Shown here: positions 44,437 to 52,758 of the stretch, piece after piece
Numbering within the stretch: the first letter of the stretch is position 1
Layout of the letters: every line of letters starts with the position of its first letter
Assembly: GCA_017550535.1 (NCBI GenBank)
Contig: JAFZOS010000065.1
Coordinates: 1 to 64,000, forward strand
DNA: 64,000 nucleotides
Direction of reading: 5' to 3'
Source: Lachnospiraceae bacterium
Lineage (GTDB): Bacteria; Bacillota; Clostridia; Lachnospirales; Lachnospiraceae
The notes under the pieces: generated by a model
What the model was told of the DNA's origin: nothing
What the model saw: only the letters and a program-made list of their open reading frames with translations
The model's database searches: none
Translations under genes and position numbers: made by a program

Positions 44437-45870
44437 CTAAACGGGATAGGCTCCGTTTTCAGAGTCAAGCTTCTTTGCATCCACTCCTGTCTGCTGTGCT
44501 TCACGATACTTGAAGAAATCGATGGCAACCTGCGGGAACAATGCATAAGACAGTACATCCTCATCCTGCTGCTTGTACTGCTTCATCTCGGCTTCGATCT
44601 TGTCCATCTCATTGGTAAGCCCCGCCGCATCGGCCGAACGTGAAGTGAACCTTTCCTCGCCGGGGATAACCTTGTCTATTACTTCCTGATTCATGGGCTT
44701 AACAGTCTGGCCGTACTTACCGCGCAACAGATCCTTGAACTCGCCGGTAGCCATCTTGTACCTTTCACCCATAAGAACGTTAAATACAGCCTGCGTTCCG
44801 ACGATCTGTGAAGACGGAGTAACAAGAGGCGGCTCACCGCAGTCCTTACGAACGCGAGGGATCTCCTCAAGAACTTCATTATACTTGTCTTCGGCATTCT
44901 GTTCTTTAAGCTGGCTTACCATGTTACTGAGCATACCGCCGGGAACCTGATACAGAAGGGTCTTAATGTTAACACCGAGTACCTTGGGACTAAGCAGGCC
45001 GTTTGCAAGACATTCCTCCCTGTAAGGCCTGAAGTAATCGGCTATCTCGGCAAGGAGCTTCTGATCATAACCGGTATCATAAGGTGTACCCCTGAAGGTC
45101 TCAACCATAACTTCGGTAGCGGGCTGTGAAGTACCGAGTGCAAGCGGTGACATTGCACAGTCGATAACATCAACGCCTGCCTCAACAGCTTTAAGATAGG
45201 TCATTGAAGCCACGCCTGATGTGTAATGTGTATGAAGCTGGATGGGAAGCTTTGTGCTTTCCTTAAGGGTCTTTATAAGCTCCGCAGCCCTGTAAGGAAC
45301 AAGCAGTCCCGCCATATCCTTAATGCATATGGAATCAGCTCCCATATCCTCGATCTTCTTGGCCATATCTGCCCAATACTCAAGAGTATAGGCATCGCCG
45401 AGTGTATATGAAAGCGCGATCTGTGATTCTCCCCGTCCTTCACGCTTCTTTATCTCATTGGTGGCGTCAACTGCCGCCTGAAGATTCCTTATATCGTTAA
45501 GGCAGTCAAATATACGGATTATATCGATACCGTTGGCGATCGATTTCTCAACAAACGCATAAACAACGTCATCTGCGTAAGGACGGTATCCAAGGATATT
45601 CTGTCCCCTGAAGAGCATCTGAAGTTTGGTGTTCTTTGCGCCGTCCCTTATCTTCCTCAACCTGTCCCAGGGATCTTCCTTAAGGAAACGGAGAGATGCA
45701 TCAAATGTGGCACCGCCCCAGCACTCAAGTGACTGATATCCGACTTTATCAAGTTTATCAAGGATGGGAAGCATTACTTCGGTAGGCATCCTCGTGGCGA
45801 TCAGTGACTGATGCGCGTCACGGAGAATGGTCTCGGTAATCTTGATGGGTTTCTTTTCAACTTCTGCCAT
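44437..45870 (-). CDS. oadA: Oxoacid-type carboxyltransferase (oxaloacetate decarboxylase alpha / transcarboxylase 5S-like)
   Basis: A 477-residue carboxyltransferase of the pyruvate/oxaloacetate class. The TIM barrel starts ITETILRDAHQSLIATRM, with the metal site in QLHTHYTSG, the carboxylation Lys in ADSICIKDMAGLL, and MLFRGQNILGYRPYADDV. It ends without a biotin domain; biotin is on a separate carrier gene. The ATG at 45870 is preferred because GGAGG lies eight bases upstream. It is the last gene of the operon. Confidence 0.9.
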   Translation of the reverse strand: MAEVEKKPIKITETILRDAHQSLIATRMPTEVMLPILDKLDKVGYQSLECWGGATFDASLRFLKEDPWDRLRKIRDGAKNTKLQMLFRGQNILGYRPYADDVVYAFVEKSIANGIDIIRIFDCLNDIRNLQAAVDATNEIKKREGRGESQIALSYTLGDAYTLEYWADMAKKIEDMGADSICIKDMAGLLVPYRAAELIKTLKESTKLPIQLHTHYTSGVASMTYLKAVEAGVDVIDCAMSPLALGTSQPATEVMVETFRGTPYDTGYDQKLLAEIADYFRPYREECLANGLLSPKVLGVNIKTLLYQVPGGMLSNMVSQLKEQNAEDKYNEVLEEIPRVRKDCGEPPLVTPSSQIVGTQAVFNVLMGERYKMATGEFKDLLRGKYGQTVKPMNQEVIDKVIPGEERFTSRSADAAGLTNEMDKIEAEMKQYKQQDEDVLSYALFPQVAIDFFKYREAQQTGVDAKKLDSENGAYPV

Positions 45871-45914
45871 TATCATATCCTCCAATTTTTTAATATATCT
45901 TAAAAATCAATGAC

Positions 45915-47066
45915 TTAGAATACTCCGAACACTGCCATGAAGGTACCTGCCGCAACGGCTGTACCGATAACTCCCGCAACATTCGGTCCCATGGCGTGCA
46001 TGAGAAGGAAGTTTGTTGGGTCGGATTCGGCGCCGACCTTCTGTGATACCCTGGCTGCCATAGGAACGGCCGATACACCCGCCGAGCCTATAAGGGGATT
46101 AACCTTGCCCTTTGTCGCAACACACATCAGCTTACCGAAAAGCACACCTGCCGCTGTACCGAACGCAAATGCTATAAGCCCGAGAACAACGATCTTTATC
46201 GTGCTCCAGTTAAGGAATGCTGCCGCACTTGTGGTCGCACCGACGGAAGTACCGAGGATGATAACAACGATGTACATAAGTGCATTGCTGGCTGTTTCCT
46301 GCAGCTGACGTACAACACCGGATTCCCTGAAAAGGTTACCTAGCATGAGCATACCTACGAGAGGCGCTGTCGTGGGAAGTATGAGACATACCACGATAGT
46401 AACCACGATCGGGAAAAGGATCCTTTCAAGCTTGCTTACGGGACGGAGCTGTTCCATCTTTATAGCCCTCTCCTTCTCGGTTGTAAGGAGCTTCATGATC
46501 GGCGGCTGGATAATGGGAACCAGAGACATATACGAATATGCTGCAACCGCGATAGGTCCCATGAGCGCCGTCTGACCGAGCTTACCCGCAAGGAATATCG
46601 ATGTGGGGCCGTCAGCTCCTCCGATTATCGAAACTGCTGCTGCTGCCTTATCATTGAAACCGAGAGCGATCGCTCCGAAATAAGCTGCAAATATACCGAA
46701 CTGGGCAGCAGCTCCCAAAAGAAAGCTCTTGGGATTTGCAATGAGAGGACCGAAGTCCGTCATCGCGCCGACACCCATGAATATAAGCGATGGAAGGATT
46801 GCCCATTCATCCATGAGATAGAAATAATGAAGCAGACCACCCACTCCGTTTGCGGATTCCTCAACCGTCATCATAATATCCGGGTAGATATTAACGAGCA
46901 GCATGCCAAAGGCTATCGGACATAACAGAAGAGGCTCGAATTCCTTGGCGATCGCCAGATATAACAGACCGCAGGCAATTACTATCATCAAGCCGTTTTT
47001 CCAGTCCAGATTAAAGAAAGCCATCTGCAAAACGAGATTCCGCATTGTCTCTATAATATATGACAT
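45915..47066 (-). CDS. oadB: Na+-translocating decarboxylase beta subunit
   Basis: A 383-residue membrane subunit that decarboxylates carboxybiotin and exports Na+. Family signatures are [37 protein letters not shown] (the Asp-containing pore helix) and [18 protein letters not shown] with [19 protein letters not shown] near the C-terminus. GGAGG precedes the ATG. Its partners are the biotin carrier, OadG and the two carboxyltransferases in this operon. Confidence 0.95.
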   Translation of the reverse strand: MSYIIETMRNLVLQMAFFNLDWKNGLMIVIACGLLYLAIAKEFEPLLLCPIAFGMLLVNIYPDIMMTVEESANGVGGLLHYFYLMDEWAILPSLIFMGVGAMTDFGPLIANPKSFLLGAAAQFGIFAAYFGAIALGFNDKAAAAVSIIGGADGPTSIFLAGKLGQTALMGPIAVAAYSYMSLVPIIQPPIMKLLTTEKERAIKMEQLRPVSKLERILFPIVVTIVVCLILPTTAPLVGMLMLGNLFRESGVVRQLQETASNALMYIVVIILGTSVGATTSAAAFLNWSTIKIVVLGLIAFAFGTAAGVLFGKLMCVATKGKVNPLIGSAGVSAVPMAARVSQKVGAESDPTNFLLMHAMGPNVAGVIGTAVAAGTFMAVFGVF

Positions 47067-47105
47067 TTTATGACCTCCGTATTAATAAGATATTCGCCTG
47101 GTACT

Positions 47106-47471
47106 TTAGTTAAGAGTTGCAATGCATGCACCTGCCTCAACCGCATCGCCGACCGCAACATCAATGCTGGCAACGGTTCCGTCCTGAGGTGCCACTACAG
47201 GGATCTCCATCTTCATGGCTTCAAGAATGATGACTGCATCACCCTTCTTAACTTCCTGACCTACGCTTGCTTCGATCTTGAATATCTTACCTGCAGCACC
47301 TGCTTCAACCTTTATTGAGCCTGCGCCTGCCGAAGACTTGGGTGCTGCTGCGGGAGCTGCCTTGGGTGCTGCCGGTGCAGCCTTGGGTGCTGCTGCAGCC
47401 GCTGTGCCTGCTCCTTCTTCAACAGTAACATCATATACGTTTCCGTTAACAGTGATTGTATAATTCTTCAT
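47106..47471 (-). CDS. Biotin carboxyl carrier protein of the decarboxylase
   Basis: A 121-residue carrier. A flexible Ala/Pro/Lys linker (about 21-50) leads to a biotinyl domain with the biotinylation motif EAMKMEI (Lys87). It shuttles the carboxyl group between carboxyltransferases and OadB. AGGAGG precedes the ATG. It corresponds to GcdC/MmdC or the 1.3S subunit of transcarboxylase. Confidence 0.94.
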   Translation of the reverse strand: MKNYTITVNGNVYDVTVEEGAGTAAAAAPKAAPAAPKAAPAAAPKSSAGAGSIKVEAGAAGKIFKIEASVGQEVKKGDAVIILEAMKMEIPVVAPQDGTVASIDVAVGDAVEAGACIATLN

Positions 47472-47503
47472 TTTGATCTCCTCCTGATATTTAAATACTC
47501 AAC

Positions 47504-48361
47504 TTAGTTTTTATTCCACTTATTATTAGCCCTGCGCCTTATGCTCCTTACAAAATATCCGCCTGAATCCTGCGGGCTTACTACACCCTTTTCGGATTCA
47601 TAGGCTGCTATCGCGGCTGCTATAACAACAGCCAGTTCATCATCCTGTGCCACAGCCGGAGCGGCAGCAGCTACCGTACCTGCAGGTTCACGCACCGTAT
47701 CGGCAGCTTCTTCAGCGGCCCTCTTCTTATCATTTGCCTTATCCTGAGCCTTGTTAATGAACTCAAAGCAACTTATAAGAAGAGTCAGCAGGATCAAAAC
47801 AATAAACACGGTTCCCATACCAAGCAAAGTATTCAAACCGGCATTTCTCATCTTCTCGGCGAAGGTGTAGTTGATATTTACCGCATATGATGTCAATGTC
47901 TTGGCATAATCATCCTTATAGATAAACTCGATGACAGCATCCTTATTCTGAAGCTGTACATCCATGTCTACTATGAGGGTATCGCCCTTCTGACCGTATG
48001 TAACGTTTGATTCACCGACATTTACAAGTGGTCCGAATTCCTCAACCGCCTTGTTCCATGAATCGATTCCGGTGATAAAACCGTTTCCTTCAATAGGAAA
48101 ACCGATAAGATTTGTAAACAAATACTCGGTAAAGTCCGCACCCTTCTCGGCGAAGGTGTTGACTCCCGTTATCTCCATTCCCGTCTGATATGAAATGCTC
48201 TGGTATACCTCAGGCTTATCAGACAGTATGTAGTTGACTATAACGGACGAGCGCTCAAGTACATCTGCCGAATCTTCGGGCGAAACCGGTTTGGTATCAC
48301 TGCAGGCCGTCAGTCCGAAAAGGCAGATACACATACATAATACTGATAAAAACTTTTTCAT
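47504..48361 (-). CDS. OadG-family gamma subunit fused to an extracytoplasmic lipoprotein domain
   Basis: A 285-residue protein. It has a lipoprotein signal ending LTAC (Cys20) and an extracytoplasmic domain (about 21-170) resembling small NTF2/DUF3887-like folds. One membrane helix (about 176-198) has the OadG pattern LGMGTVFIVLILLTLLISCFEFI, and a cytoplasmic Ala-rich tail contains DDELAVVIAAAIAAYE, as in OadG/MmdD proteins. Classical OadG is about 80-100 residues. ATG 48361 has GGTGA upstream; an ATG at 48376 is also possible. Confidence 0.82.
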   Translation of the reverse strand: MKKFLSVLCMCICLFGLTACSDTKPVSPEDSADVLERSSVIVNYILSDKPEVYQSISYQTGMEITGVNTFAEKGADFTEYLFTNLIGFPIEGNGFITGIDSWNKAVEEFGPLVNVGESNVTYGQKGDTLIVDMDVQLQNKDAVIEFIYKDDYAKTLTSYAVNINYTFAEKMRNAGLNTLLGMGTVFIVLILLTLLISCFEFINKAQDKANDKKRAAEEAADTVREPAGTVAAAAPAVAQDDELAVVIAAAIAAYESEKGVVSPQDSGGYFVRSIRRRANNKWNKN

Positions 48362-48383
48362 ATTACGTTTCACCATACCTTTC

Positions 48384-49808
48384 TCAGATTGCGCCATGCT
48401 TCTTATCGGGACGCCCCTCCCTCTTTGTGAACAGCATTTCAAGTGCTCCTATAAGATACTTACGCGTTTCCGAAGCATCTATTATCGTATCGACATAACC
48501 GCGGCGTGCGGCGCTTTCAACACTTGTCTGAACTTCCTTATAAGCCTTTATCAGTTCGTCTTTATTGTCTTCCTTCTCAAACAGCACCTTTGCAGCCTTA
48601 TCGGCATCCATCATTCCAACGGAAGCATCCTTCCATGCAAATGCCATGTCAGCGCCCAAAGACTTGGAATTCATAACTACATAAGCGCTTCCGAATGCCT
48701 TGCCTGTTATTACGTTTATCTTCGGAACCGTCGCATTTGAAAAAGCATATGCGAGCTTTGCCGCAGCATTGCCCATCCTCTTTTCGGACTTGAGTGTAGA
48801 CTTGAAACCGTCAACACTTGTAAGTGTTATAACGGGGATATCAAATGCATCACAGAAATTAACGAATTCGGCAGCCTTATAGCATCCTCCGGGTGTCAGT
48901 ACCGAAGGGTACTTTTCCGCGACTTTACCTTCATCATCGTACTTCTCGGTCCTGTTCGCAACTGCGCCTACCGTTATTCCGTTAAGCCTTAAGAATCCGG
49001 TCACCATGGTAGGAGCATGTCCTGCGCCGATCTCATAGAATACCTGGTCATCCGCGATCCTTGACAAAGCTACCGATGCATCCTTAATACATGCGGTTAT
49101 ATCACTGCACAGCCTGTTGGGATCATCGCTGCATTCATCAAATGCCCCATTTTCATCGTTATTCTCGGGAAGCATGGAAACAAGATCCCTTATCTTACCG
49201 TAAAGCTCGACCTCATCGTCAACAACATCAACGTCACCGCACTCATTAAACCTGAATGCCGCTGATGATGTGTCGAGTTTCTCCTCGTAATTGCCCTCGA
49301 TAGCATTCGGAGAATTGACATACAGCTTGCCCTTTGATGATTCCATGAATGTGAAATCGGTCATCGAAGGAAATAATGCCATGCCGCCTCCGCAGCTTCC
49401 GAATACCGCGGTTATCTGAGGGATAACTCCCGATGCCATTGACTGTGCCTTATAGATCTCACCGAAAGCAGACAGCGCATCGGTTGCTTCGATAAGCCTT
49501 AATCCGGTAGAATCAATAAGTCCTATCACCGGCGCACCTGTCTTCATCGCGAGATCGTAAAGTGACACTATCTTCTTAGCATGCATTTCACCGATGGATC
49601 CGCCCATAACCGATGCGTCCTGGCTGTATACATATACCAGGCTGCCGTTTATCAGACCGTATCCTGTAACAACTCCGTCAGACGGAGCAGTCTTGGGATC
49701 CATATTGAAATCCGTGGCCCTGGCCGTGACCATCGCACCGATCTCAACAAAACTGTTTTCATCGAGCAGGGAATTGATCCTTGCGCTCGCTTGAGAAGTG
49801 TTACTCAT
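48384..49808 (-). CDS. Acyl-CoA carboxyltransferase (MmdA / propionyl-CoA carboxylase beta-like)
   Basis: A 474-residue carboxyltransferase of the CoA-substrate class. Motifs include VYSQDASVMGGSIGEMHAKKI, TAVFGSCGGGMALFP, LTPGGCYKAAEFVNFCDAF and GKAFGSAYVVMNSKSLGADMAFAW with a Met-Asp-Ala biotin-side loop (SVGMMDADKAAKV). It would transfer the carboxyl of methylmalonyl-CoA or glutaconyl-CoA to the carrier. It is somewhat shorter than the usual ~510 residues. It is the first gene of the operon, with GGAGGG before the ATG. Confidence 0.88.
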   Translation of the reverse strand: MSNTSQASARINSLLDENSFVEIGAMVTARATDFNMDPKTAPSDGVVTGYGLINGSLVYVYSQDASVMGGSIGEMHAKKIVSLYDLAMKTGAPVIGLIDSTGLRLIEATDALSAFGEIYKAQSMASGVIPQITAVFGSCGGGMALFPSMTDFTFMESSKGKLYVNSPNAIEGNYEEKLDTSSAAFRFNECGDVDVVDDEVELYGKIRDLVSMLPENNDENGAFDECSDDPNRLCSDITACIKDASVALSRIADDQVFYEIGAGHAPTMVTGFLRLNGITVGAVANRTEKYDDEGKVAEKYPSVLTPGGCYKAAEFVNFCDAFDIPVITLTSVDGFKSTLKSEKRMGNAAAKLAYAFSNATVPKINVITGKAFGSAYVVMNSKSLGADMAFAWKDASVGMMDADKAAKVLFEKEDNKDELIKAYKEVQTSVESAARRGYVDTIIDASETRKYLIGALEMLFTKREGRPDKKHGAI

Positions 49809-49893
49809 TTTGTTCAGCCCTCCATCTTATTATTTTATGGCTATAAACAAGCCCTTGCTTAAACTATGATCGTGCAGTAACGCACTGTAAGTC

Positions 49894-49902
49894 ATTATAG
49901 CA
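49894..49902 (-). promoter_or_regulatory. Extended -10 promoter of the decarboxylase operon
   Basis: The minus strand reads TGCTATAAT, a perfect extended -10, 86 nt upstream of the mmdA-like start. No good -35 is visible. A small stem-loop (GTGC / GCAC near 49871-49886) lies in the leader. Confidence 0.6.
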
Positions 49903-49933
49903 CACCTTGTATCCGATTCATAGCGATTTTTTC

Positions 49934-49970
49934 ACAAAAAAATAAGGATGGCAAAAATGCTCATCCTTAT
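49934..49970 (-). terminator. Intrinsic terminator after scpB
   Basis: A nine-base-pair stem (ATAAGGATG / CATCCTTAT) with an 11-nt loop, followed on the minus strand by seven T. The stem starts within the scpB stop codon region. It closes the phosphoesterase-scpA-scpB transcript. Confidence 0.85.
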
Positions 49971-50641
49971 ATATCAAGCTTCAGCGAGGCCTCCTCGGCC
50001 GCCTCCTTTTTAAACTCCTCGATCCTGTCGGGACTTACCGTAGGCAGATCATCAAGTGATGTTACATTAAAACTCCTCAGGAACTCCTCGGTCGTTCCGA
50101 ACAGCAGGGGCCTTCCCGGGGCCTGCAGCCTTCCCAGCTCGGTTATCAGCCCGCATTCCATCAGCCTGTTTACTGCCCTGTCACAGTTTACCCCGCGGAT
50201 CTTTTCGATCTCAAGCTTCGTAACCGGCTGCTTATATGCTATGATCGAGAGTGTTTCAAGCATGGAGTCGGTAAGCGAATAGGATTTGGGAACCTTGGCT
50301 ATCTTTATCAGGTGTTCATACATTGATGCCTTAGAACACATCTGAACCGATTCCTCAAGCTCTATTATGGTAAATCCGCAGTCATCATCGTTATCGTACT
50401 GTTCCTTAAGCCCTGCGACAAGCGACTTGGTTTCCTCCACATCCCGTCCGAGCACTCCGGCGAGCTTCTTATATTCGACGGAATTACCTACGGAAAACAG
50501 TACTGCACCGATCACTGCCCTGGGATTTTCAACAGGTACGATGACCTCCTCACCGGCATCTGTCGCTCCGCCCGATCCTTCATTATTAATTTCATTATCA
50601 ATATCGGCATCAACCGCTAACTGTTCATTTTCCTGTGTCAC
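49967..50641 (-). CDS. scpB: Segregation and condensation protein B
   Basis: A winged-helix partner of the SMC-ScpA condensin complex, 224 residues. The double winged-helix signature AVIGAVLFSVG, LETLSIIAYKQPVTKLEIEKIRGV and GLITELGRLQAPGRPLLFGTTEEFL is clear. The start appears to be GTG at 50641 with GGAG nine bases upstream. An acidic N-terminal extension of about 40 residues is extra to the family core. It follows scpA by 29 nt. Confidence 0.93.
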   Translation of the reverse strand: MTQENEQLAVDADIDNEINNEGSGGATDAGEEVIVPVENPRAVIGAVLFSVGNSVEYKKLAGVLGRDVEETKSLVAGLKEQYDNDDDCGFTIIELEESVQMCSKASMYEHLIKIAKVPKSYSLTDSMLETLSIIAYKQPVTKLEIEKIRGVNCDRAVNRLMECGLITELGRLQAPGRPLLFGTTEEFLRSFNVTSLDDLPTVSPDRIEEFKKEAAEEASLKLDI

Positions 50642-50670
50642 TTAAACACGCTCCGCATTTACTGAGATCA

Positions 50671-51420
50671 TCATGCCGCCATCTTCGAAGTTATCATTAT
50701 ATCATCAAACAGCGCTTCCTGCGCTATCACTACCTGTCCTACCTTTATCATTTCAAGGATAACGAGAAAAGTCACAACTATATCCATCTTGGAGTCCTGC
50801 TTCTGCAAAAGATCCCTGAAGCCGAACCTCCTGTGGCGCCTTATATAGTCCTCAATATATGCCGTTTTCTCCTCGAGGCTGACTTCGTCCTTCTCGATCC
50901 TTCCGAACTTGCTCCTGATGGGATCGATCTTATCAACCTGTCGCTTCATCATTGACTTGAATATCTGATTAAGCCGCGCAAGATCCATGTCACCTATCAG
51001 CTGTTCATAATCGATCGGCTGCTCATACTCCTCGATCTCCCTCGGCATTGTGGGCTTTTTGAACAGTGTCTTGCCCGCATCCATATGCATATCCTTAAGC
51101 TCGTAGGACATATACTTATACATCTTGTACTCGATAAGCTTCTCAACGAGCTCAGCCCTCGGGTCTTCCTCCTCGCCTTCCTCATTGACTTCCTTCGGAA
51201 GCAGCATCCTGCATTTTATATCAAGCAGCGTGGCGGCCATTACAAGAAACTCGCTCATGATGTCAAGGTCTTCCTTCTGCATCTGTTTGATGTAATCAAG
51301 ATACTGGTCGGTTATAAGAACGATCGGGATATCGTATATATCAACCTTGTTCTTCTCGATCAGATGGAGCAGCAGGTCAAGCGGCCCCTCAAAAACCTGT
51401 AATTTCACATTAAGACTCAT
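50671..51420 (-). CDS. scpA: Segregation and condensation protein A
   Basis: The kleisin of the SMC complex, 249 residues. N-terminal signature VFEGPLDLLLHLIEKNKVDIYDIPI and C-terminal winged helix (DIVVTFLVILEMIKVGQVVIAQE) are present. Its ATG overlaps the phosphoesterase stop by 4 nt, and scpB follows. Confidence 0.95.
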   Translation of the reverse strand: MSLNVKLQVFEGPLDLLLHLIEKNKVDIYDIPIVLITDQYLDYIKQMQKEDLDIMSEFLVMAATLLDIKCRMLLPKEVNEEGEEEDPRAELVEKLIEYKMYKYMSYELKDMHMDAGKTLFKKPTMPREIEEYEQPIDYEQLIGDMDLARLNQIFKSMMKRQVDKIDPIRSKFGRIEKDEVSLEEKTAYIEDYIRRHRRFGFRDLLQKQDSKMDIVVTFLVILEMIKVGQVVIAQEALFDDIMITSKMAA

Positions 51421-52334
51421 ATCATTCCCTCTGTTTCAAAGTCCTTTTGATCCCTGTAAATATCCGCGATCACTATCTCGGCTTTATTAAATATCCTTAC
51501 AGGTATCGTATGCGTTCCCAATCCCCTCGTTAATATCATCGTTGAGCCGTCCTTTAAAAACACGCCGGCATCATATCGTGGGAACAGCTTAAGCTGCGGT
51601 GATAACACTCCTCCAAGCAGGGGCAGGCTTATTATCCCGCCGTGAACATGCCCGGACAGAACGAAATCCGGCTTCCATAACGCAAATTTTTCAAAATGTT
51701 CCGGGTTATGTGCAATAAGCACCGAAACCCTTGATGTGTCGTTACTTCCGAGCTTATTATCAAGATGATCATCCGGTATCTGCCTTGTTTTTAACCTCCG
51801 GTAGTATTCATGTGAAAGGTCAAGGCCGTATATGTCGATCCCGGCCTCATCTATGGATACTTTTTCATCAAGCAGCATTGGTGCGCCTATCTCATCAAGC
51901 CTGTCGCACAATCGCTCAAACTCACCCGGATGATCTTTGGGACATCTCCTTAGTTTTTCCTCATGATTGCCTATACCGTAATAAACGGTATATTTTTTCG
52001 CAACCCTTTCAATAAACTTAAGCGCGTTGGAGTCATGACATTCCGGCTCCAAACCGGATGTGATCATATCACCCGCCAAAAAAACCGCGTCAGGTGCTTC
52101 CTCATCCAAAGCCTTTAATACATCCCGGTTATCATTACCGAGATCACAGTCATGCAGGTCGGAGATCAGTGCCATTCGAAAATGGGGAACCTTAAGCTTT
52201 CCGTTTACAAAGCTGTATCTTACTACCTTAAAGCCCCTGCTCTCCCTGTATACAAACAGGATCAGCAGCAAAACCGCAAGTGCTGCCGCCGCTGTAATGC
52301 ATATCGCCTTAAGGGACGCGATCATAACCACCAT
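51417..52334 (-). CDS. Membrane-anchored metallophosphoesterase (YkuE/YaeI-like)
   Basis: A 305-residue calcineurin-like phosphoesterase with one N-terminal membrane helix. Metal ligands are visible in LISDLHDCDLG, LAGDMITSG, YGIGNHEEK, LIAHNPEHF and LSGHVHGGI. Relatives act on UDP- or lipid-linked phosphates, but the substrate is unknown. GGAGG precedes ATG 52334. It heads the operon with scpA and scpB. Confidence 0.88.
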   Translation of the reverse strand: MVVMIASLKAICITAAAALAVLLLILFVYRESRGFKVVRYSFVNGKLKVPHFRMALISDLHDCDLGNDNRDVLKALDEEAPDAVFLAGDMITSGLEPECHDSNALKFIERVAKKYTVYYGIGNHEEKLRRCPKDHPGEFERLCDRLDEIGAPMLLDEKVSIDEAGIDIYGLDLSHEYYRRLKTRQIPDDHLDNKLGSNDTSRVSVLIAHNPEHFEKFALWKPDFVLSGHVHGGIISLPLLGGVLSPQLKLFPRYDAGVFLKDGSTMILTRGLGTHTIPVRIFNKAEIVIADIYRDQKDFETEGMI

Positions 52335-52350
52335 ATATGGTCCCCCTCCA

Positions 52351-52370
52351 CAACATGTTGTATTATATCA
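52351..52370 (-). promoter_or_regulatory. Promoter and palindrome upstream of the phosphoesterase-scpAB operon
   Basis: The minus strand has the extended -10 TGATATAAT at 52362-52370, directly followed by the palindrome CAACATGTTG (52351-52360, extendable to ACAACATGTTGT), which falls on the expected start site. A regulatory role for the palindrome is inference. Confidence 0.5.
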
Positions 52371-52391
52371 CAACCCATCCACAAAATCTAG

Positions 52392-52430
52392 CACAAAATA
52401 GAAATCCTCCGAAATAATTCGGAGGATTTC
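52392..52430 (-). terminator. Intrinsic terminator after rpsU
   Basis: A perfect 13-bp stem (GAAATCCTCCGAA / TTCGGAGGATTTC) with a 4-nt loop, followed on the minus strand by TATTTTG. It lies 18 nt after the rpsU stop. Confidence 0.85.
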
Positions 52431-52448
52431 CATATCTTCATTATTATA

Positions 52449-52625
52449 TTAATTGTATTTACGCTTCCTGGCTGCTTCGGATTTCTTCTTCCGCTTAACG
52501 CTAGGCTTCTCGTAATGCTCTCTCTTACGGATTTCCTGCTGGATACCGGCCTTGGCACAGTTCCTCTTGAAACGACGAAGAGCGCTATCTAATGTTTCAT
52601 TCTCTTTTACGATCACGTTTGACAT
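52449..52625 (-). CDS. rpsU: 30S ribosomal protein S21
   Basis: A small basic ribosomal protein of 58 residues, the exact family length: [20 protein letters not shown], then [31 protein letters not shown] 52625 follows GGGGAGG; an in-frame TTG just upstream would overlap the ribosome binding site. It is a single-gene transcript with its own strong promoter and terminator. Confidence 0.96.
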   Translation of the reverse strand: MSNVIVKENETLDSALRRFKRNCAKAGIQQEIRKREHYEKPSVKRKKKSEAARKRKYN

Positions 52626-52674
52626 GCTTCCCAACCTCCCCTCGTCTTAAATTATGCATCCGACATAGGGTTTT

Positions 52675-52689
52675 CGCCTTCTTCAGGCG
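52675..52689 (-). other. Hairpin in the rpsU leader
   Basis: CGCCT-GAAGA-AGGCG forms a 5-bp stem-loop about 50 nt upstream of the rpsU start, just after the promoter. It may stabilise the leader or act in control of rpsU; no known riboswitch was recognised. Confidence 0.4.
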
Positions 52690-52703
52690 CTGCACTAGAA
52701 GTT

Positions 52704-52732
52704 ATTATATACACGAACGCCCCGATAGTCAA
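52704..52732 (-). promoter_or_regulatory. Strong sigma-A promoter of rpsU
   Basis: The minus strand carries TTGACT (52727-52732), a 17-bp spacer and TATAAT (52704-52709), a near-perfect consensus as expected for a ribosomal protein gene. Confidence 0.88.
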
Positions 52733-52758
52733 CTCATTTTTAAAACAACGGGCAATTT

